Below, one piece after another: positions 35,539 to 44,846 of a stretch of 55,950 nucleotides of DNA. The stretch covers positions 1-55,950 of the forward strand of contig JAKACN010000003.1 in assembly GCA_021821365.1 (NCBI GenBank). Direction: 5' to 3'. Numbering within the stretch: position 1 is the stretch's first letter; every line of letters starts with the position of its first letter. A program made the position numbers and the translations under genes. Source of the DNA: Pseudomonadota bacterium (GTDB lineage: Bacteria; Pseudomonadota; Gammaproteobacteria; Burkholderiales; Burkholderiaceae_D). A model generated the notes under the pieces. That model was not told the DNA's origin. It made no database searches and saw only the letters and a list, made by a program, of their open reading frames with translations.

Positions 35539-36642
35539 CTAATCGAATACCGGCGACTCCACGCCGAGAATCTGGTGCAGTTTCGGCGAAGTGGTGGTGT
35601 ACTGCATGTGGATCTTCTTCTCGGGGAAGATGTAAGGCGCGGCGCCGAACGCCGCCAGCGCGGCCTCGTGGAAGCCGGACAGGATCAGCTTCTTCTTGCC
35701 CGGATAGGTGTTGATGTCGCCCACCGCGAAAATGCCCGGCACATTGGTCTCGAACTTCTCGGTGTCGACCTTGAGCTGCTTGCGCTCGATCTCCAGGCCC
35801 CAGTCCGCAATCGGCCCCAGCTTGGGCGACAGGCCGAAGAACACCAGCAGGTCGTCCAGCGGCAGGCGGCGCGTCACGCCATCGGCACCGGTGACCTTGA
35901 TCTCGGTGAGCTTGTCGTTCTGCTCTTCAAAGCCGGTCACCTGGCCCACCAGGAACTGCATCTCGTAGTTCTCGCACAACTCCTTCATCTTCGCCACGGA
36001 AGCGGGCGCGGCGCGGAATTCCTCGCGACGGTGCAGCAGCACGATCGATTCGGCCTTGCCGACCAGGTCCAGTGCCCAGTCCAGCGCGGAGTCGCCGCCG
36101 CCGCAGATGACCAGGTTCTTGCCATGGAAGCGCGACGGATCCTTGACACGATAGAACAGCTGTTTGCCTTCGAATTTCTCGATGCCGTCGACCTTGATCG
36201 TGCGCGGCTGGAAGGAGCCCACGCCGGCCGCAATGAAGATCGTCCTGGTGATGAAACGGGTGCCGGCCGAGGTTTCGAGATTGAAGCGGCCGTCTTCGCG
36301 CTTCTCGACGACGGTGACTTCCTGGCCGAGGTGGAAGGTGGCGCCGAAGGGCTCGATCTGCTTGAGCAGGTTATCGGTCAGTTCCTGGCCGGTGCAGCTG
36401 GGCACGGCGGGGATGTCGTAGATCGGCTTGTCCGGATACAGCTCGACGCATTGTCCGCCCACGCTGGCCAGGGAATCGATCACATGCGCCTTGATCTCGA
36501 GCAGTCCCAGCTCGAAGACCTGGAACAGGCCTACCGGGCCGGCGCCGACGATCACGGCATCGGTTTCGATCGGCCCGTTGCCGGCGCTGTTGGCCGTAGC
36601 GGGGACTTGGGTGGATGCATTGATGCCGTTGCTGGTTTCCAT
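35539..36642 (-). CDS. Ferredoxin/flavodoxin-NADP+ reductase, thioredoxin-reductase-like type
   Basis: A 367-residue cytoplasmic FAD enzyme that moves electrons between NADPH and ferredoxin or flavodoxin. FAD site: [26 protein letters not shown] site: [17 protein letters not shown], with HRREEFRA. C-terminal FAD motif: [31 protein letters not shown]. There is no CxxC redox pair as in thioredoxin reductase, which fits the reductase subgroup. ATG 36666 (MKQELNS) is an alternative start. It is convergent with the export locus, with only 3 bp between stops and no terminator seen. Confidence 0.93.
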   Translation of the reverse strand: METSNGINASTQVPATANSAGNGPIETDAVIVGAGPVGLFQVFELGLLEIKAHVIDSLASVGGQCVELYPDKPIYDIPAVPSCTGQELTDNLLKQIEPFGATFHLGQEVTVVEKREDGRFNLETSAGTRFITRTIFIAAGVGSFQPRTIKVDGIEKFEGKQLFYRVKDPSRFHGKNLVICGGGDSALDWALDLVGKAESIVLLHRREEFRAAPASVAKMKELCENYEMQFLVGQVTGFEEQNDKLTEIKVTGADGVTRRLPLDDLLVFFGLSPKLGPIADWGLEIERKQLKVDTEKFETNVPGIFAVGDINTYPGKKKLILSGFHEAALAAFGAAPYIFPEKKIHMQYTTTSPKLHQILGVESPVFD

Positions 36643-36666
36643 ACGACTGTTGAGTTCCTGTTTCAT

Positions 36667-37128
36667 GTCGAGAGCGCCCCCATGGATGGCCTGAACACGG
36701 ACTATCAAGACTCATGCCAGCTGACAAAAATCCTTCGGCAAATCGGAACAAGAGGCGATTGCATGAACCGGTGCATGGATTTTCTTGCCAGGCGCACCGC
36801 CAAACGGCATAGGTGGCAGTGCGCTGGCAGTCAACGGATCTGCGGGAGCATGAGGAAGGCCGCTGCCCGGCGTTTCATTGTTCGGAATCCCATCGTTGAG
36901 CCGACGATGTCCTTGCCGGCATAGTTTTCATGATGCGCGTTCCACACGCCGAGCGCCGGGCACGGCAGGCAGCAGCAAAATAACGCCGGCATTTTTCAAA
37001 TCTATCCGAGATCAAGAAATTCGGAGCCCGCTGTGCGCGCCGGAGGGAGCGCTTGATCTAAAGCATACGGCGGTAGAGTTCGAATTCTAAGATGGTCTTA
37101 ATGACAACATTCCGCGAAGGAGGGCGCC
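36667..37128. other. Intergenic region without a recognisable gene
   Basis: About 460 bp separates the divergent reductase and deacetylase genes. Both promoters must lie here. I see no convincing ORF, riboswitch or tRNA. The deacetylase gene has a strong ribosome site, GAAGGAGGGCGCC, just before 37129. Short inverted repeats are present (for example CATCGT...ACGATG near 36891-36909) but none is compelling. Confidence 0.5.
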
Positions 37129-39249
37129 ATGAAGCCTGTCGCGCTGAACCATGGCTTGTCTATTACGTACTTATTCCCGCGCGTTGCATGCCGAGTGCTT
37201 GTGCGGCTGGCCTGCCGGCTGGCGGCAATTGGCCTCCTGCTCCTGACGGGCCTGTGCGCCAACACCGTCCTGGCGCAAAACGCTCCCATTGCCTTGCTCG
37301 TTCCCGACGGCATGACCGCATCCGATCCGCGCGTCGCGTCCTGGCTGGACGCCGCCCGCGAGGAGGGTTTCCGGCTCGATCTCATCACCGACACGCAGTT
37401 CATGTTCATGGCATCGGCAGGCGGTCCGCCGGCATACCGCGGCGTGATCCTGCCTGACCAGGTGCATTCCCAAGCCAGCGATGCCCTGGTCAATACCGTT
37501 TATACCTATGCGAACGCCGGCGGAAGCGTCATGCTGGTGTTCGACTTCGGCGTGCTGGACGGCGCCGGGTTCTATCCGGTAAGCGGAGGATCGCGCTTCG
37601 GCCCGCTGGCCGGCGTCGACTACTGCCTCTATGCGGAGCTCGGTGACCGCACCACCGGCCTCGGCCCCATCACCGGGCTGGAAAGCCAGCTCAGGCGCAT
37701 CAGCGTGCCACCCGGAAAGAGCATGCCCTACACAGTAAACGACACCGAGCAGGCGCTGTTCCTCCCGGTCAGCACCAGCAATCCTGGCGGTCTCAAGGGA
37801 TATGACCACAGCCAGGAACTGAGCCTTGCCTTCGTGCCGAGGACAAGGACGACCAAGACCGCATTTCCCAGCAAGAGCATTCGCTTCGCCACCGCGGTCC
37901 AGGGACCGAAGGTGCTGAGCACGACAACCCTGTCCGCGACGGCCGTGACGGCGGACACGCTGCACGGCATTTCCGGCTACGTCTATGGCTTCCTGACGTA
38001 TCCGAGTTACGTCACGCGCGGCAGCTACGCAGGCGACCTGATCGCCGCATCGCCCTACCATGGACTGATCGCCGGCATTTCGGCGTACGGCAGCGCCGGC
38101 GGCCGCGTGCTGTTCGTGAACACGCCGCTGACCTATCTCAAGGGCGCGACCGACGGCATGCTGATGCACGGCCTGCTGACGGTTTTTGCGCATGACATGC
38201 TCAATCAGCCACGCCTGGCGAAGCAACCGAATGCGCGCGGCGGCCTGACGCTCAACTGGCACCTCGATTCGCAGGATGCCATGGAACCGATGCGCTTCCT
38301 CAAGGCGAACAACGTCTGGAAAGACGGCCCGTTCTCCATCCACATGACGGCCGGGCCGGATGTCATCAGTTTCGGTGACGGACTTGGCTTCAATCTGCCC
38401 CAGAACCCCGAAGCGCAGCAGTTCCTGCGTGATTTCGTGAAGCAGGGACATCAGGTGGGAAGCCACGGCGGGTGGATCCATGACTACTACGGGCTCAATG
38501 CGACGGAGGACAACCAGTTCGCGCTGACGGCCGATGGCGTGCACACGTTCCAGGACCTGCTGGACCTGAACAGGAACGCCATTCAGGCCGTGATCGGCCA
38601 GGACCGGGTCATCGAATATTCCTCGCCGGAAGGCAACAACCCGAAATGGGCGCTGAGGTGGCTGGAGCAGCGCAATACGGTCGGCTATTACTACGGTGGC
38701 GACACCGGCATGGGCCCGACCCGCGACTATCGGGAGGGAGTGATGACGACGCCGAACATGTGGGCCTTCCCGGTGATGCCCTTCGGCATCTACGCGACCT
38801 TCGAGGAATTCCAGGACTTCGGCGTCCCGGACGCGGACGTGCTGACCTGGTACAAGCAGCTCATCGACTTTAACGTGAAGACCAGAACCAGCCGCATGAT
38901 CTACATGCATCCTCCCGGTGCGGCCGATTCCTTCAATGTCCTGAAGGGCATGCTCGATTATGCCAAGTCGGCTGGTCGCAGCTTCCAGTGGTACACGATG
39001 GCCGGCCTGGCGAATTTCATGGCGTCCCGCAATCAGGTGGCCTGGACTGAAAGAGTCACGCTCGGCTTTCGCCAGTTCACCGCCTCGCATCCGGTCAGCC
39101 TTGCCAGCATGGCCTGGCAGTTGCCGAAAGCGGCCTATACGAGACCCGTCGTGATCAGCGGCGGCGCAGTGGTCGAGGATGGCGGCGGCGACTGGGTCGT
39201 GCGTGCGATCGGAGGAAAATCGCTGGTATTCATCAGCCTTCCGCTCTAG
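37129..39249 (+). CDS. Exported polysaccharide deacetylase-like protein
   Basis: A 706-residue protein with a signal peptide (LAAIGLLLLTGLCANTVLAQ). The N-terminal half (PIALLVPDGMTASDPRVASWLDAAREEGF, YANAGGSVMLVFDFGV) has an amidotransferase-like Rossmann pattern. From about residue 380 a NodB/carbohydrate-esterase-4-like domain appears: LTLNWHLDSQDAME (metal-binding Asp), GHQVGSHGGWIHDYYG (SH-x4-H pair), and YMHPPG near its end. It probably removes acetyl groups from a polymer made by the GT2 enzyme encoded next, in the periplasm. It is first in a long same-strand exopolysaccharide cluster. Confidence 0.8.
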   Translation: MKPVALNHGLSITYLFPRVACRVLVRLACRLAAIGLLLLTGLCANTVLAQNAPIALLVPDGMTASDPRVASWLDAAREEGFRLDLITDTQFMFMASAGGPPAYRGVILPDQVHSQASDALVNTVYTYANAGGSVMLVFDFGVLDGAGFYPVSGGSRFGPLAGVDYCLYAELGDRTTGLGPITGLESQLRRISVPPGKSMPYTVNDTEQALFLPVSTSNPGGLKGYDHSQELSLAFVPRTRTTKTAFPSKSIRFATAVQGPKVLSTTTLSATAVTADTLHGISGYVYGFLTYPSYVTRGSYAGDLIAASPYHGLIAGISAYGSAGGRVLFVNTPLTYLKGATDGMLMHGLLTVFAHDMLNQPRLAKQPNARGGLTLNWHLDSQDAMEPMRFLKANNVWKDGPFSIHMTAGPDVISFGDGLGFNLPQNPEAQQFLRDFVKQGHQVGSHGGWIHDYYGLNATEDNQFALTADGVHTFQDLLDLNRNAIQAVIGQDRVIEYSSPEGNNPKWALRWLEQRNTVGYYYGGDTGMGPTRDYREGVMTTPNMWAFPVMPFGIYATFEEFQDFGVPDADVLTWYKQLIDFNVKTRTSRMIYMHPPGAADSFNVLKGMLDYAKSAGRSFQWYTMAGLANFMASRNQVAWTERVTLGFRQFTASHPVSLASMAWQLPKAAYTRPVVISGGAVVEDGGGDWVVRAIGGKSLVFISLPL

Positions 39250-39325
39250 CCCGCTTCAGCGCGATGTCTGCGACCTCCGGCCGCAGGCAGCAGGGTGTCG
39301 ATCGCACGACGAACGGAAGCCTGCC

Positions 39326-40756
39326 ATGAAACCCATCGAGAATCCTTGCCGCAGTCCGGCGCATTCGCGGCGACCGGCCGCTGGTCATGGCACGCTCATG
39401 CTGGGCCTGCTGCCGCCCGGCATGCATCTGGCCTGGGATGGCGATCTCGACGCGATGCTGGCGGTCGCCATGCCGGCCGGCGTCGAAGCGATGGCGAACA
39501 TTCTGCTCGTCATCGTCCTGATCATCTGCATTTACGCCCTGCGCCACCTGCTGTTCACCCTGAGTCGCCTGCTCGGGCGACAGCGCCATCCCTACATCGA
39601 CATCGATTGCGCGCGCTGGCCGATGATCACGGTATTCATCGCCGCGCACAACGAAGAGAAGGTGATCGCGGGCTGCATCCAGGCGCTGCTGGAGACCAAC
39701 TACCCGCCCAACCGGCTCAAGATCATCCCCGTCAACGACCGCTCCACCGACCGCACCAGGGAAATCATCGACGACTTCGTTGCCCGCCATCCGGGGCGCA
39801 TTTGCCCTTTTCACCGCTCCGGCGGAAAGGCAGGCAAGGCCGCGGCGTTGAAGGATGCCCTGGCCTATGCGGAAGGCGACGTCATCATCATCTTCGACGC
39901 CGACTATGTCCCGGGGCGCGGTCTGCTCAAGCAACTGGTCGCTCCCTTCTTCGACCCGGACGTCGGCGCGGTGATGGGTCGCGTGGTGCCGCTCAACGCC
40001 GGCAGCAATCTGCTCACGCGCCTGCTGGACCTGGAGCGCTCGGGCGGATACCAGGTCGACCAGCAAGCGCGCATGAACCTTGGCCTGGTCCCTCAGTATG
40101 GCGGCACGGTCGGAGGAATTCGCCTGTCCGCGGTAGAATCCGTGGGTGGATTTCACGACGATACGCTGGCGGAGGACACCGACATCACCTACCGCCTGTT
40201 TTGCAACGGATGGAAGGTGGTCTACAGCAATCGCTCGGAATGCTATGAGGAGGTGCCCGAGGAGTGGTCCGTGCGCCTCAAGCAGGTCATGCGCTGGTCG
40301 AAAGGCCACAACCAGGTGCTGGCGCGTCACGGGCTCCGCTTTCTCGCGAGCAGGCAGCTCAGCTTGCGCGAACGCATCGACGGCGTCCTGCTGCTGTTTG
40401 TCTTTGCCATGCCGTTGCTCCTTCTTGCCGGATGGGTCCTGACCCTTCTCCTGTATTTCGCCAATCGGACTTCACTGCTGGTGGATCTGATTCCCGCCAC
40501 CGCCTTCGTCGCCTATGGCACGCAGGGGAACTTCGCCGCCTTCTACGAAATCGTCATTGCCGTCATCCTCGACGGGAATCGCCGTCGCCTGCGGCTGCTG
40601 CCGTTCAACCTGCTCGGCTTTTTCGTCAGCATGTTTTCCATTTCCTATGCGTCGTGGCGCCTGATCGTCGATTCGGTCATGAAGCGCGAAATGATCTGGG
40701 ACAAGACGGTCCGCTACCGGCAGGCCGCGACTTCACACGCGGAGCCGTCGCGATGA
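39326..40756 (+). CDS. Processive GT2 glycosyltransferase (polysaccharide synthase)
   Basis: A 476-residue inner-membrane synthase. One N-terminal membrane segment (about 55-75) is followed by the catalytic domain with IPVNDRSTDRT, IIIFDADYVP (DxD), LAEDTDITYRL (TED-type) and QVMRWSKGHN (QxxRW). This is the full set of a processive glycosyltransferase such as PgaC, BcsA or HasA. Two or three C-terminal membrane segments follow. The frame is open upstream, but ATG 39326 has GGAAG ahead and fits. It overlaps the next gene by ATGA. Neighbouring UDP-GlcNAc 2-epimerase and deacetylase suggest an N-acetylhexosamine polymer. Confidence 0.92.
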   Translation: MKPIENPCRSPAHSRRPAAGHGTLMLGLLPPGMHLAWDGDLDAMLAVAMPAGVEAMANILLVIVLIICIYALRHLLFTLSRLLGRQRHPYIDIDCARWPMITVFIAAHNEEKVIAGCIQALLETNYPPNRLKIIPVNDRSTDRTREIIDDFVARHPGRICPFHRSGGKAGKAAALKDALAYAEGDVIIIFDADYVPGRGLLKQLVAPFFDPDVGAVMGRVVPLNAGSNLLTRLLDLERSGGYQVDQQARMNLGLVPQYGGTVGGIRLSAVESVGGFHDDTLAEDTDITYRLFCNGWKVVYSNRSECYEEVPEEWSVRLKQVMRWSKGHNQVLARHGLRFLASRQLSLRERIDGVLLLFVFAMPLLLLAGWVLTLLLYFANRTSLLVDLIPATAFVAYGTQGNFAAFYEIVIAVILDGNRRRLRLLPFNLLGFFVSMFSISYASWRLIVDSVMKREMIWDKTVRYRQAATSHAEPSR

Positions 40757-41778
40757 GCCTGCCTGTCCTTTTGGTATTCACCATTTCCTGCATGGCCCTG
40801 CTTGGATTGCCGTTCGTGCCCGCATGGCGGGAGTGGCGGCATCCGACCGATCTTGCTCCACTGCCCATCCCGTCCGATCCGACCAGCGACATCCTGTATT
40901 ACCGCGATCGCTTCCTTGAGCAGGCCCTGGCGGCATCCAGTACCGATGGAAAGGCCGAACAGAGCTTCCTGCGCTCCGCGACCGACGGCAGCAACCTGCG
41001 GTGGGACACCCTGACAAAACCGGTGATCGCGCCGGCCGGCACGTTCATCGCTGCACCGGTCCGCTGCATGCAGGCGGTGATGGCGGAAGGCGACTTCTCC
41101 GCGCCGGCGGGCAGCTGCTTCCGCGCGCTGATGTGCGAAGGCGCACTCGACCTCGGCGAAGGCAGCGAGATCGTCGAATGGGCGCATGCCCGAGGCGCCG
41201 TACGGATGGGCTGCGCGAGCGTCGTGCTCGGACGCCTGTCGTCGGATACGTCGGTGGCATTCGGCCCCGGCTCCAGCTTTACCCGCGTGCGCGCTCCGGT
41301 CATTCGGTTCGGCGTGGGCGGGGCCGTCACGATACCGGCTCGCCCCAGTCCGGACGATTTCGTGATCGCGGAATTTCCCGACGCCATCCGGCGCGCCGCC
41401 GATACCTGGCTGGTGCGCGGCGACTGCATGCTACCCGCCGGACGCTTCTTCAAAGGCGCGCTGATCGTCTCCGGCCTGCTTCGCATCGGCGACCGGGCAG
41501 CGGTCGTCGGCAATCTCAAGGCGCGGCGCGGCATCGTCACGGGGCGCGGCGCCTTCATCGACGGAGCGCTGAGTTCCGAACAGGACATCGACGTTCAACC
41601 TGGCGCGCACGTCGAAGGGCCGGTCGTGTCGGAACTTCGCGTGCGCATTGGCCGCGGCGCGCGCATCGGCTCGCCCGATGCCATGACGACCGTCACCGCG
41701 CCCGTCATCCTGGCAAGCATCGGCGCCGTCGTTCACGGAGCGCTGTGGGCCCGCCGCGCTGGTCTGGTGGAAGCATGA
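40753..41778 (+). CDS. Bactofilin-like / polymer-forming beta-helix membrane protein
   Basis: A 341-residue protein. One N-terminal membrane anchor (LPVLLVFTISCMALLGLPFV) is followed by two stretches of short beta-helix repeats, notably IVSGLLRIGDRAAVVGNLKARRGIVTGRGAFIDGALSSEQDIDVQPGAHVEGPV. That stretch is bactofilin-like (polymer-forming cytoskeletal family). It overlaps both neighbours by ATGA, so it is an integral member of the polysaccharide operon. It may build a scaffold that positions the synthase, or it may be an enzyme with a hexapeptide-like helix. No catalytic residues are recognised. Confidence 0.7.
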   Translation: MSLPVLLVFTISCMALLGLPFVPAWREWRHPTDLAPLPIPSDPTSDILYYRDRFLEQALAASSTDGKAEQSFLRSATDGSNLRWDTLTKPVIAPAGTFIAAPVRCMQAVMAEGDFSAPAGSCFRALMCEGALDLGEGSEIVEWAHARGAVRMGCASVVLGRLSSDTSVAFGPGSSFTRVRAPVIRFGVGGAVTIPARPSPDDFVIAEFPDAIRRAADTWLVRGDCMLPAGRFFKGALIVSGLLRIGDRAAVVGNLKARRGIVTGRGAFIDGALSSEQDIDVQPGAHVEGPVVSELRVRIGRGARIGSPDAMTTVTAPVILASIGAVVHGALWARRAGLVEA

Positions 41779-42758
41779 AGACCCGACTGTTCCATACGCT
41801 CATCGCGGCCATGCTGGCCTGGGCGCTGCTCGCGCGTCCGGATGCGGGCGCCGCCACGCTTGACCTGGCCGGCTACGCCGAACCGTCCGGCGCCATCCTC
41901 ATCCTGCGCGGCGGCAATATCGTCGATCCGTACTTCGCAGTGCAGGCCTTGCTCCTGGCGCAGGAGAACGGACTGGATGTGACGCCATACCGGGAAAAGT
42001 GGGTCTGGTGGCTGTCCATCCGCCAGAAGCTGGACGGCACGTTCGACCGCCATTGCCGCGCCGGTCCGACATGGGTCGGCTGCAAGACCGCCGACGCCGA
42101 CGATGCCTTGCAGGCCATGTGGATGCAGTTGCTCGATTCGGATCCGGCACTGCGCGATTCCGATCTCGCCCTGCGCACCAGCTACAGGAAGAGTGGCGAC
42201 GTGCTGGCGCGACTGTTCGACGCGCGGCGCGGCATCTACCTGGTGTCGGCGATCTATCAGCAGGGCCTGTTCATGGACAACCTTGAGGTGTGGGCAGCCC
42301 AGTCGCACCGTCCCGGCGAACAAAGTGCGGAGGAGGCGAAGCGCCTGGCACAGTCGATACATGCCGTGTTCTGGGACGCGAAGGGTCAACGCTTCCTCGT
42401 CTCCACGCAACCCGAGCAGGCGTCCACCGCACCGTACTTCTATCCGGACCGTGTGGCGCAGATTTTTCCGCTGTTGTTCGACTACCCGTATCTGCCGGTC
42501 TCCGCGCATCGTTACTACGCCGGGTGGATGAAACAGCACCGCAAGGAATGGCTGGCGCAGATCCGGCATGACTTCGCGTGGGGACTGATCGCGTTGATCG
42601 CGATGAAGCAGGGCGATCGGTTCAGCGCGCGATGCTGGCTGCGGGAAGCAGTGCCATTCCGGCATTCGGAGCACTGGACGGTCACCGATGAGACGGTCTT
42701 CCAGGTGCTGCGGGCGCGCCACCTGCAGGCGGCAGGTCCGCGCGCGGCATGCCGCTGA
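41775..42758 (+). CDS. Exported protein of unknown function in the polysaccharide operon
   Basis: A 327-residue protein with a signal peptide (LFHTLIAAMLAWALLARPDAGA). The mature part is rich in aromatic residues and helices (YFAVQALLLAQENGLDVTPYREKWVWWLSIRQKLDGTFDRHC; DADDALQAMWMQLLDSDPAL; HDFAWGLIALIAMKQGDRFSARCWLREA). This resembles alpha/alpha-barrel polysaccharide hydrolases or lyases, but I cannot name a family. The gene overlaps the bactofilin-like gene by ATGA, so a role in polymer trimming or export is likely. Confidence 0.75.
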   Translation: MKTRLFHTLIAAMLAWALLARPDAGAATLDLAGYAEPSGAILILRGGNIVDPYFAVQALLLAQENGLDVTPYREKWVWWLSIRQKLDGTFDRHCRAGPTWVGCKTADADDALQAMWMQLLDSDPALRDSDLALRTSYRKSGDVLARLFDARRGIYLVSAIYQQGLFMDNLEVWAAQSHRPGEQSAEEAKRLAQSIHAVFWDAKGQRFLVSTQPEQASTAPYFYPDRVAQIFPLLFDYPYLPVSAHRYYAGWMKQHRKEWLAQIRHDFAWGLIALIAMKQGDRFSARCWLREAVPFRHSEHWTVTDETVFQVLRARHLQAAGPRAACR

Positions 42759-42825
42759 AAGAAAGGCAGAACTTACGGCGACGCGCGGTGGGAGCGCGAG
42801 GAACAGAACAGTCGGGGGGCGAACC

Positions 42826-43995
42826 ATGCGCAAGCGGAAGTTCATGATGTTCATCGGCACGCGCCCGGAGATCATCAAGATGGCGCCGGTCTTCCAGGCA
42901 CTGACGCAACGGGGCGAGCAGGTATCCGTCGTGCATACCGGGCAGCACGACAGCATGGCGCGGGGCCTCTACCGGTTCTTTGATATGCCTCCTGACATCA
43001 GCATCACGCTGCGGCGCAAGTCGGATGCGCTGGCGCACCTCACCACCGCGCTGCTCGACGCCATGGAGGATGTCTTGTGCACGTACCCGGCCGATGCAGT
43101 CCTGGTGCAAGGCGATACCTCCACCGCCATGGTCGGCGCACTCGCCGCGTATTACCATGACTTGCCGGTTGCCCATGTCGAAGCCGGATTGCGTACATGG
43201 CAACGCGAGCCCTTCCCGGAAGAAAAGAACCGGGAGCTGATCGGCCGCCTCGCCTACTGGCATTTTCCGCCGACGCGCCAAGCGCGCATCAACCTGCTGG
43301 AAGAACATGTTTCGGCCCAGCGCATCTACCAGGTCGGCAACACGGTGGTCGATGCCGCCCTCATGGCACGGTCCCGGCTGGCAGGCGGCGATGCCATCGC
43401 GGCGCACGCGCCCGATCTGTGCCGTTTCCTTGATGCGATGCAGGACAGGAAACTGATCCTCGTGACCGCGCACCGCCGCGAAAACTGGGGCCCGCCGATC
43501 CGCCGCATCGCGCGTGCCGTCGGTCTCCTGCTGCAACAGCATGCCGAAGCGGCGGCGGTGTGGCCGATGCATCCCAATCCGGCGGTGAGAAAGGATATTC
43601 AATCAGCGCTGGAAGCGCTCGACAACGATGTCCGCGAGCGTCTTTGCCTGACGGAGCCCGCCGACTATCCGTCCCTGATCGACCTGCTCAGCCGTTGCGC
43701 CTTCGCGCTCACCGATTCGGGCGGCATACAGGAAGAAGCGTCTGCCTTCGGCAAACCGGTGCTGGTGACACGCGCCAGCACCGAGCGACAGGAACTGGTC
43801 GACGCGGGCGGCGCCATCCTGGTCGGAACAAACGTCGCCCGCATCGTTGCGCAGGCGCACGCGCTGCTGACCGATGCCGCCTTGTACCGCGGCATGCAAT
43901 TGATGCGCTGCCCGTTCGGCGACGGACGCTCCGGTCAGCGCATCGCGCGCATCCTCGCCGGCGGCGAGCATGCGATCCCACATCATGCACTGTGA
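42826..43995 (+). CDS. wecB: UDP-N-acetylglucosamine 2-epimerase (non-hydrolysing)
   Basis: A 389-residue cytoplasmic enzyme that interconverts UDP-GlcNAc and UDP-ManNAc. Landmarks are FIGTRPEIIKMAPVFQAL, LVQGDTSTAMVGALAAYYHDLPVAHVEAGLRTW, PFPEEKNRELI, LVTAHRRENWG and LTDSGGIQEEASAFGKPVLVTRASTERQE, all of the WecB/MnaA family. Length is normal. It lies 67 bp after the unknown exported protein gene and 15 bp before the barrel gene. It suggests that the polymer made here contains ManNAc or a sugar derived from it, or that precursor levels are tuned locally. Confidence 0.93.
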   Translation: MRKRKFMMFIGTRPEIIKMAPVFQALTQRGEQVSVVHTGQHDSMARGLYRFFDMPPDISITLRRKSDALAHLTTALLDAMEDVLCTYPADAVLVQGDTSTAMVGALAAYYHDLPVAHVEAGLRTWQREPFPEEKNRELIGRLAYWHFPPTRQARINLLEEHVSAQRIYQVGNTVVDAALMARSRLAGGDAIAAHAPDLCRFLDAMQDRKLILVTAHRRENWGPPIRRIARAVGLLLQQHAEAAAVWPMHPNPAVRKDIQSALEALDNDVRERLCLTEPADYPSLIDLLSRCAFALTDSGGIQEEASAFGKPVLVTRASTERQELVDAGGAILVGTNVARIVAQAHALLTDAALYRGMQLMRCPFGDGRSGQRIARILAGGEHAIPHHAL

Positions 43996-44010
43996 TAAAG
44001 GGGGGCAGCA

Positions 44011-44823
44011 ATGAACATCAAAGCATGGGTACTCGGCCTGTCGGCATCGCTGTGCCTGATGCCATGCCTTGCCGAAGAAAACACTTCCGCCATGCCGGCC
44101 GCGCCCGCCGCCTCGGACACGGGATTCATCGAAGCGGAGGCCCTGCACGCCAACCTGAGCGGCGGATTCGGCGATTGGCGCGACGTCACGCTGCGCGGCG
44201 GCATGCAGCGCGGCCGGCACTTGTTGCGGGGCGAGATTTCCGCGCAGCGTCATTTCAATACCGACGGCATGTACGCGGGCGTGATGGACACGTGGACCAT
44301 CGACGCCGACTGGTACGGCAGCATAGCGCTTGGCGCCGGCGACGGTGCATTTTTCCTGCCGCGCTATCGCGCCGATGCCTTCATCAACAGGAAATGGCTC
44401 CCGTCGCGGCAGCTGGTCACGTCCCTCGGCGCAGGCTATTACCGCGCGCCCGACCACCACATCGATCGCAGCCTGACCGTCGGCCTCATCTATTATTTCG
44501 ACGCGCCGTGGGTCGTGGAAGGCGGCGTACGCTTCAATCGCAGCTCGCCCGGCGCAGTCGACTCCAGCCAGAAGTTCGTGGCAGCGACCTATGGACGCAG
44601 CGGAGGAAACCTGGTGGTCGCGAGAGTCGCCTGGGGCAGCGAAGGATATCAGGCGATCGGCCCGGGCAGCAGCATCGTCGGCTTCGACAGCAGGGAGCGG
44701 AGTCTCGCATGGCGGCACTGGTTCAATCGCCACTCGGGCGTCATGCTGCGGGCCGAGCGCTACCACAATCCGATCTATCGCCGGACCGGTGTGGCAGCAG
44801 GTCTGTTCCATGAATTCGATTGA
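44011..44823 (+). CDS. YaiO-family outer-membrane beta-barrel protein
   Basis: A 270-residue protein with a signal peptide (WVLGLSASLCLMPCLAEEN). Alternating beta strands fill the mature part (RHLLRGEISAQRHFNTDGMYAGVMDTWTIDADWYGSIALGAGDG; LTVGLIYYFDAPWVVEGGVRFNRS). It ends with VAAGLFHEFD, an aromatic terminal strand of the kind read by the barrel-assembly machine. The pattern is that of YaiO-family barrels, which accompany polysaccharide loci. It may serve as the outer-membrane exit or as a modifying enzyme. AAGGGGGGCAGCA precedes the start. Confidence 0.85.
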   Translation: MNIKAWVLGLSASLCLMPCLAEENTSAMPAAPAASDTGFIEAEALHANLSGGFGDWRDVTLRGGMQRGRHLLRGEISAQRHFNTDGMYAGVMDTWTIDADWYGSIALGAGDGAFFLPRYRADAFINRKWLPSRQLVTSLGAGYYRAPDHHIDRSLTVGLIYYFDAPWVVEGGVRFNRSSPGAVDSSQKFVAATYGRSGGNLVVARVAWGSEGYQAIGPGSSIVGFDSRERSLAWRHWFNRHSGVMLRAERYHNPIYRRTGVAAGLFHEFD

Positions 44824-44846
44824 TCCGCGGCGGGGAGACATGCTTC

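Noticed and set aside
36763-36924. 53-codon frame in the reductase/deacetylase spacer
   Set aside because: Arg-rich, with no ribosome site and no family resemblance.
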